Assembly (NCBI GenBank): GCA_964547525.1
Contig: CAZJOD010000124.1
Coordinates: 1 to 10,865 of the forward strand
DNA length: 10,865 bases
From: CAZJOD01 sp964547525
GTDB lineage: Bacteria > Bacillota > Clostridia > JAAYHZ01
Direction: 5' to 3'
The notes under the pieces were generated by a model. That model was not told the origin of the DNA, made no database searches, and saw nothing but the letters and a program-made list of their open reading frames with translations. The translations under genes and the position numbers were made by a program. Positions 6,102-10,865 of the stretch are shown here, piece after piece (within the stretch, counting starts at the first letter, position 1; the number at the start of each line of letters is the position of its first letter).

Positions 6102-7424
6102 ATGCATCCTTTGCTTAAAATTATAGAAAATAGAAAAAAAGATATTAAATCGGGTATTGTATCGATCTGTAGTGCAAACCGATATGTTGTTGAAGCTTCT
6201 ATGAATCGTGCACGAAAAGAAAATACCTATTTATTAATTGAAGCAACAGCAAATCAAGTAAATCAATTCGGTGGATATACAGGTATGCGACCTGCAGACT
6301 TCAAGCAATTTATATTTGAAATTGCCGACAAAAACGGTTTTGATAAAGATATGATAATATTGGGGGGAGATCACCTAGGTCCTTTAGTTTGGAAAGATCT
6401 ACCCGAAACTATTGCTATGAAAAATGCGGAGAACCTGGTAAGAGAGTTCGTATCAGCCGGTTTTTCTAAAATTCATCTGGATACCAGTATGAGACTTCAA
6501 ACTGATAATCCGAACGAGGAACTTAAAATATCGATTATTGCAAAAAGAGGTGCTTTATTATGTAAAGCGGCTGAGGAAGCTGCAAAAGATCTTCTTATAA
6601 AACCTGTTTATATTATAGGAAGTGAAGTGCCGATTCCCGGGGGATCTTGTGAAAAAGATGATATTGTTTCAGTAACGACTGTAGATAACTTTATATTAAC
6701 ATATGAGACATATCAAAAAGTATTTAATGGTCTGGGGCTTGACAAAGCTTTTAATAGGGTAATAGGTGTAGTAGTTCAACCCGGTGTTGAATTCGGAGAT
6801 GAAACTATACATTCGTATGATCGTACAAAAGCCGTAGAACTGGCAAATGCTCTCAAAGGCTATGATAATATAGTCTTTGAAGGTCATTCGACAGATTATC
6901 AATTACCGGAGTTACTGAAACAGATGAATGACGACGGTATAGCCATATTAAAGGTAGGTCCTGCACTTACATTTGCTATGAGAGAAGGTTTAATGGCACT
7001 GGAGTTGATAGAAAAAGCTATAATACGCAAAAAAGATCGTTCACGCTTTACCAAAGCTTTAGAAAGCTCTATGAATAATAATCCTGTTCATTGGATAAAA
7101 CATTATCACGGATCAGACCGTCAACTAAAAATTAAAAGAAAGTTCAGCTATTCTGACCGGTGCAGATATTATTTGCCTGAAGAAAAAGTAAATGCGGCGA
7201 TAGATAAATTAATAAAAAATCTGTCCGATAAAAAAATTCCAATAACATTAATCAGCCAATATATGCCTGTCCAATATATAAAAATAAGACGGGGAATTTT
7301 AAAGAATAGTCCTATAAATTTATTGTGGGACAAAATCGATAATCTATTAGATGATTATTACTATGCGATAAAAACAGTTAACTGCACAGATGAAAACGGG
7401 AGGATGACATATGAAGAAATTTGA
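6102..7424 (+). CDS. gatZ: GatZ/KbaZ family protein (tagatose-bisphosphate aldolase accessory subunit or ketose-phosphate epimerase)
   Basis: A full-length 440-residue member of the GatZ/KbaZ family. Visible signatures: GIVSICSANRYVVEA (18-32), QVNQFGGYTGM (52-62), GGDHLGP (88-94), HLDTSM (125-130), GSEVPIPGG (173-181), EGHSTDYQ (260-267), LKVGPALTFAMRE (283-295), YSDRCRYY (350-357) and SQYMP (385-389). In enterobacteria GatZ/KbaZ supports the catalytic aldolase GatY/KbaY, which cleaves tagatose-1,6-bisphosphate. No GatY-like gene is in the window. From memory, some homologues act alone as tagatose-6-phosphate/fructose-6-phosphate 4-epimerases; conserved His and Asp/Glu residues in GGDHLGP, EVP and EGH could form such a metal site. 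Its ribosome site (AAGGAG 6090-6095) overlaps the stop codon of the SIS gene, and its 3' end overlaps the kinase start by 14 bases, so translation is coupled. Family is firm, activity open. Confidence 0.88.
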   Translation: MHPLLKIIENRKKDIKSGIVSICSANRYVVEASMNRARKENTYLLIEATANQVNQFGGYTGMRPADFKQFIFEIADKNGFDKDMIILGGDHLGPLVWKDLPETIAMKNAENLVREFVSAGFSKIHLDTSMRLQTDNPNEELKISIIAKRGALLCKAAEEAAKDLLIKPVYIIGSEVPIPGGSCEKDDIVSVTTVDNFILTYETYQKVFNGLGLDKAFNRVIGVVVQPGVEFGDETIHSYDRTKAVELANALKGYDNIVFEGHSTDYQLPELLKQMNDDGIAILKVGPALTFAMREGLMALELIEKAIIRKKDRSRFTKALESSMNNNPVHWIKHYHGSDRQLKIKRKFSYSDRCRYYLPEEKVNAAIDKLIKNLSDKKIPITLISQYMPVQYIKIRRGILKNSPINLLWDKIDNLLDDYYYAIKTVNCTDENGRMTYEEI

Positions 7425-8334
7425 CGTTTTGACCATAGGAGATCCTTGTGTTGACATGATATTAAAGGGATCGGATATTGTACCTGAATTCGGACAAAAA
7501 GAAAAGATGTTTGAAGAATACAATATTGTAATGGGTGGATCTTGTTTAATATTTGCCAGTCAATGCGGCCGTTTAGGTTTGAAAACAGGAATTATTGGAA
7601 AAGTAGGCAATGATCCCTTCGGAGATATTATACTTGATACATTGCAAAAATCATATGTAAATACAGATTACCTGATAACCACTGACGAATATAAAACAGG
7701 CGTAACCGTAGCTTTATGCAAAAAACACGACAGAGCAATGTTAACATATAGTGGGACTATAAACGCTATGAAGCCCGGAGATATTCCTTGGGATCTTATA
7801 GAAAACACCGGGCACCTCCATATAGGCAGTTACTTTCTACTCACCCAAATACAAGAGGTTTTACCGCAAATTGTAGATTGTGTCCATAAAAATAACGGAA
7901 CGGTTAGTTTAGATACCAATTGGGATCCTGAAGGAAAGTGGGAAAACGGATTAAAGGAATTACTGCCTAAAATTGACATATTCTTCCCAAATGAAAATGA
8001 AGCTACGGCAATAACAGGTGAAAAAAGCGCTAAGAAAGCTATTGATGTTCTAAGTTCAATAATACCTGTTGTATCGGTTAAACTGGGAGCTAAAGGTGCC
8101 GCTTCATACTATAATGGGAAATCGGTATTAAAGCCGGCTATAGATGTTCCAAAGGTTGATGCGGTAGGTGCGGGAGACAGTTATGACGCAGGCTTTGTCT
8201 ACGGATATCTCACAGGAAAAGATATAGAAACATGCACACAAATGGGCAACATTACAGGCAGTCTTAATATTCGTGGTGAAGGCGGTACACAAACACAGCC
8301 ATATTATGAAGAATTTATAAAATATTTACGATAA
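7411..8334 (+). CDS. PfkB/ribokinase family sugar (phosphate) kinase
   Basis: A 307-residue cytoplasmic kinase of the PfkB family, normal length. The N-terminal signature region is present around GGSCLIFASQCGRLG (42-56), followed by GKVGNDPFG (63-71), where the family has G-x-D-x-x-G. The substrate/ATP side has FPNENEA (192-198), and the second PfkB signature is DAVGAGDSYDAGF (250-262), with D256 as the catalytic base. The start ATG 7411 has ribosome site GGGAGG (7398-7403) and lies 14 bases inside the end of the gatZ gene, indicating a coupled operon. Next to SIS and GatZ genes, the likely substrates are tagatose-6-phosphate or fructose-6-phosphate (giving the 1,6-bisphosphate) or a free ketohexose. 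PfkB substrate choice cannot be read from these motifs. No terminator is visible in the 27 bases before the assembly gap, so the operon may continue. Confidence 0.88.
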   Translation: MKKFDVLTIGDPCVDMILKGSDIVPEFGQKEKMFEEYNIVMGGSCLIFASQCGRLGLKTGIIGKVGNDPFGDIILDTLQKSYVNTDYLITTDEYKTGVTVALCKKHDRAMLTYSGTINAMKPGDIPWDLIENTGHLHIGSYFLLTQIQEVLPQIVDCVHKNNGTVSLDTNWDPEGKWENGLKELLPKIDIFFPNENEATAITGEKSAKKAIDVLSSIIPVVSVKLGAKGAASYYNGKSVLKPAIDVPKVDAVGAGDSYDAGFVYGYLTGKDIETCTQMGNITGSLNIRGEGGTQTQPYYEEFIKYLR

Positions 8335-8361
8335 CGTTTCTATAAATGTATAATCTCATAT

Positions 8362-8461
8362 NNNNNNNNNNNNNNNNNNNNNNNNNNNNNNNNNNNNNNN
8401 NNNNNNNNNNNNNNNNNNNNNNNNNNNNNNNNNNNNNNNNNNNNNNNNNNNNNNNNNNNNN
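8362..8461. other. Assembly gap of 100 N
   Basis: Exactly 100 N, the conventional filler for a scaffold gap of unknown length. Genes could be missing here, and the linkage of the sugar operon to the DegT aminotransferase gene is not shown by sequence. The DegT stop codon lies only 5 bases from the gap, so its terminator cannot be seen. Confidence 0.97.
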
Positions 8462-8466
8462 TTTTT

Positions 8467-9741
8467 TTATTTACCGTATGCTTCGTCAACTTTTCTATAT
8501 GCTTCGTATATCATCTCGATAGCTTCATCATCCCAACTTTCATTGATAGATAAATTGTATTGTACAGACAATGCATCCAATGTATTTTGACAAACGAATT
8601 GGCTCTTCGCCTTATCCTTATATTCTCCTGTATATTCAGCGGCCGACCAAGGCAATTCGGTTCCGGGAAATACTTTCCTGTCTACATACCATTCATTAGT
8701 ATGAGGCAATGCCCTGTATTCAGGATTAATTGGTGCGCCTTCCGCTCTTATCGCTTTCAAATATTCGTTTTTGTCAGCACATGTCACTGCATCGAGATTT
8801 ACTCCCAATCTCCAGAACCACCATGAGGATTCAGCGCCATCTAATTGTGCAGGCACGGTTACGGATTTCAATGACTTGAATTTTTCTGATAATTTTGCTA
8901 CAACCGCTTGTCTTCGGGCTACAATACCCGGTAATTTTTTCAACTGCTCGCTTCCGATTGCAGCCGACAAATCACTTAAGTTCATGTTTAACGCCGCAAC
9001 CACATTACCGTTACTTTGTTGAACACCAAAAGGTTTGCCTCTATCCGAATATTGACGAGACTTCCAATATAAAGCTTCGTTCTTTGTAAAAACAACACCG
9101 CCTTGTCCACCTGTGCAGTGGTGTTTTCCGTTCATTGTAGAAAAAGCCGAGATATCTCCGAAAGTACCTAAAAATTGTCCATTTAACTTTGCACCGTGAG
9201 CTTGAGCACAATCTTCAATAACAGGAATACCTTTTTCTTTTGCCAATGCAACGATGTTGTCTATATCAGTGGGTTCACCACCAATGTGTGCAACAATAAT
9301 GGCACTTGTCAAAGGTGTGATCATTTTAGCTATTTCTTTAGAATCGGTATTATATTTTCCAGGTGCCGAATCCGGAACTACAGGAATGCAGTTACACATA
9401 ACCACAGGCATCATTCCACCGGGATCGGTTATGGGTCCGACTATAACTTCTGTAAACGGTTTTACTTCCAAAGCTCGAAGTGCTACATAAACTGCATTGG
9501 AACCTGAATTTACGGCATCGGCGTATCCGCCTCCTAAAAATTCTGCAAATTGCTTACAATATGCTTCTTCGTACGGCCCGTTATACCCTTGAGGATTCCC
9601 TGTGCAAATTGCTTCATCAAATAATTTGTTAGCAATAGCTTTTTCTTCCTCACCAAAATGGTGTCTGGACGGCAGCGGTTTATTTACAGCTCTCTCTCCG
9701 CCGTTTATTGCTAACACTGAACTTTTTTTACAACAAGACAT
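8467..9741 (-). CDS. DegT/DnrJ/EryC1/StrS family PLP-dependent aminotransferase
   Basis: A 424-residue fold-type I aminotransferase that acts on keto-sugars, usually nucleotide sugars or inososes, with Glu or Gln as amino donor. It starts VLAINGGERAV, the opening seen in the StsC/inosose-aminotransferase-like branch. Key positions: SGSNAVYVAL (79-88) for phosphate contacts, EDCAQAHGA (176-184) with D177 pairing to the PLP ring nitrogen, STMNGKHHCTGGQGG (201-215) with K206 as the Schiff-base lysine, and SDRGKP (232-237). Lysine, aspartate and histidine are all present, so it should be catalytic rather than a VioA/regulator-type relic. Ribosome site GGAGGT is on the minus strand (about 9748-9754). 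By eye its G+C is near 42-45 %, above the roughly one third of the genes left of the gap; strong codon bias for high expression or transfer could explain this. It is divergent from the M24 gene. Substrate unknown. Confidence 0.88.
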   Translation of the reverse strand: MSCCKKSSVLAINGGERAVNKPLPSRHHFGEEEKAIANKLFDEAICTGNPQGYNGPYEEAYCKQFAEFLGGGYADAVNSGSNAVYVALRALEVKPFTEVIVGPITDPGGMMPVVMCNCIPVVPDSAPGKYNTDSKEIAKMITPLTSAIIVAHIGGEPTDIDNIVALAKEKGIPVIEDCAQAHGAKLNGQFLGTFGDISAFSTMNGKHHCTGGQGGVVFTKNEALYWKSRQYSDRGKPFGVQQSNGNVVAALNMNLSDLSAAIGSEQLKKLPGIVARRQAVVAKLSEKFKSLKSVTVPAQLDGAESSWWFWRLGVNLDAVTCADKNEYLKAIRAEGAPINPEYRALPHTNEWYVDRKVFPGTELPWSAAEYTGEYKDKAKSQFVCQNTLDALSVQYNLSINESWDDEAIEMIYEAYRKVDEAYGK

Positions 9742-9823
9742 TGTTTATACCTCCAATATTTAAATCTGTACCATAATGTTGCTTAAAATATTTCTATTCT
9801 TTATTATAAACTTACATTCGTTT

Positions 9824-9855
9824 TATAGTCTATACTTTTACGTGACTATAGTTGA
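9824..9855. promoter_or_regulatory. Cluster of short palindromes between the divergent genes
   Basis: TATAGTCTATA (9824-9834) is a perfect odd palindrome, ACTATAGT (9845-9852) a perfect even one, and TATAGTC (9824-9830) is inverted as GACTATA (9844-9850). They sit centrally between the two divergent starts. TGACTATAGTTGA (9843-9855) resembles the palindrome at 4907-4919. Operator function is an inference. Confidence 0.35.
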
Positions 9856-9884
9856 ATTATTTTATTATTTACTGTAAAAAGTTA

Positions 9885-9913
9885 TTGAGACATATCTTAA
9901 CCCTTGATATAAT
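9885..9913 (+). promoter_or_regulatory. SigA-type extended -10 promoter of the M24 peptidase gene
   Basis: TTGAGA (9885-9890), 17-base spacer, TATAAT (9908-9913), with TGA directly before the -10. Spacing and hexamers are near ideal. The transcript would start near 9920, and the ribosome site CGGAGG lies at 9937-9942 before ATG 9953. Confidence 0.85.
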
Positions 9914-9952
9914 AAGTTATATTTGTTTTAAGACACGGAGGATGTTAGTCAG

Positions 9953-10865
9953 ATGAATCAATTAAAAGAATCTGTATTACAATTAATTCGAACTGAAATT
10001 TTAGATGATGATAAAAAAGCGTTTATTATTAAAGATAAATACAATTGCAATTATGTAACAGGTTATACAGGAGATCTTACTGCTGTTATTTTAACACAAT
10101 TTAAAAACTATATTATAGTAAATTCTCTTTATACCGAGCAAGTTAAACAGGAAACAAAGGATTATATACCTGTTATTCAAAAAAATAATCCTAACGAAAC
10201 AATAGCAGAGATAATGCATTCGGGAAATATCGATACGATTATTGGTGAATTTGATTCACCCGAAGAAGTATGTAAAAATTTTAATGTAAAAAAAGCAATT
10301 TGCAAAAAGGATTTTATTACTGATAAGAGGATAATAAAATATCAATATGAATTAGACTGCATACGTAAGGCAAATATGATTTCATGTGACGCATTTAATC
10401 ATTGTTTACAATTTATAAAGCCTGGTGTTACCGAATTAGATATTGCGGCCGAGATAGAGTATTATATGAAAAAACACGGATCTTATCATACCGCTTTTGA
10501 TACTATTGTGGTATCGGGAACCAGATCTGCGATGCCTCATGGTACACCATCGGAAAAAAAGCTTCAACCGGGCGACCCTGTTACATTAGATTTCGGAGCG
10601 GTATACCGTTCGTATTGTGCAGATATAACAAGAACGGTTTTTGTAGGCAAACCGAATGATGAAATGAAAAAAATATACAATTTAGTATTAGAGGCTCAAA
10701 CAAAAACAGTAGATTTTGTAAAAGCGGGTTTAACCGGTATTGAAGTAGATGCATATGCAAGAGAAATCATTACATCCAACGGTTACGGAGACTATTTTGT
10801 TCATGGACTTGGTCATGGTGTAGGCTTACAAGTACATGAAGCACCGTCGTTAAACAAGAGAGGAA
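9953..10865 (+). CDS. M24 family aminopeptidase, Xaa-Pro type (3' truncated by window edge)
   Basis: The first 304 codons of a two-domain M24 metallopeptidase, a cytoplasmic enzyme that removes the N-terminal residue before proline or cleaves Xaa-Pro dipeptides. Residues 1 to about 125 form the creatinase-like N domain (YVTGYTGD near 34-41). The catalytic pita-bread domain follows, with H196 in MPHG (194-197), metal ligands D213 in LDFGA (212-216) and D224 in CADITRT (222-228), and H288 in GLGHGVGL (285-292). The last two ligands, both Glu, would be beyond the edge. ATG 9953 has a strong ribosome site (CGGAGG 9937-9942) and a near-ideal promoter. About 350-360 residues are expected in full. 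PepP- and PepQ-type functions cannot be separated from this fragment. It is divergent from the DegT gene. Confidence 0.92.
   Translation, partial: MNQLKESVLQLIRTEILDDDKKAFIIKDKYNCNYVTGYTGDLTAVILTQFKNYIIVNSLYTEQVKQETKDYIPVIQKNNPNETIAEIMHSGNIDTIIGEFDSPEEVCKNFNVKKAICKKDFITDKRIIKYQYELDCIRKANMISCDAFNHCLQFIKPGVTELDIAAEIEYYMKKHGSYHTAFDTIVVSGTRSAMPHGTPSEKKLQPGDPVTLDFGAVYRSYCADITRTVFVGKPNDEMKKIYNLVLEAQTKTVDFVKAGLTGIEVDAYAREIITSNGYGDYFVHGLGHGVGLQVHEAPSLNKRG

Noticed and set aside
8560..9507. Several + strand open frames opposite the DegT gene
   Set aside because: They are antisense to a full, motif-complete aminotransferase and show low-complexity, family-free translations without ribosome sites.

Overview
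The window looks like draft or metagenomic sequence from a low-GC Firmicute, most likely a clostridial anaerobe. The DNA is AT-rich (about one third G+C by eye in most genes) and uses the standard bacterial code, with TGG for Trp and TAA, TAG and TGA all used as stops. Ribosome binding sites are of the GGAGG type and promoters are of the SigA type, some with an extended -10. A run of exactly 100 N at 8362-8461 is a scaffold gap, so the two sides are linked by scaffolding only and the true distance between them is unknown.

Left of the gap, all genes are on the + strand. They are: the 3' end of a gene that reads like isoleucyl-tRNA synthetase; three hairpins, the last a Rho-independent terminator; alr (alanine racemase) behind its own promoter and a set of ACTGCAA-type repeats; and a two-gene unit of a large cytoplasmic glycoside-hydrolase-like protein with a GH42-type GATase-like middle domain plus a DppA-type (M55) D-aminopeptidase. 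After a 312-base spacer with a palindrome, repeats, a long hairpin and a strong promoter comes a tight operon: a two-SIS-domain sugar-phosphate isomerase/deaminase, a GatZ/KbaZ family protein, and a PfkB-type sugar kinase.

Right of the gap are two divergent genes: a DegT/DnrJ/EryC1/StrS PLP aminotransferase on the - strand, visibly richer in G+C, and the first 304 codons of an M24 (Xaa-Pro type) aminopeptidase on the + strand, which runs off the window. The intergenic region holds a near-ideal promoter and small palindromes.

Working model (inference): the operon at 5057-8334 handles a phosphorylated amino sugar or ketohexose in the galactosamine/tagatose branch. No GatY-type aldolase, PTS or ABC transporter, or deacetylase is visible, so the GatZ protein either has its partner elsewhere or acts alone. 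The hydrolase, D-aminopeptidase and alanine racemase upstream could together process glycan and D-amino-acid material. None of the genes is clearly mobile, and no CRISPR array, tRNA or rRNA was recognised. The least explained items are the glycoside hydrolase, the GatZ protein without GatY, and several upstream motifs shared between transcription units.
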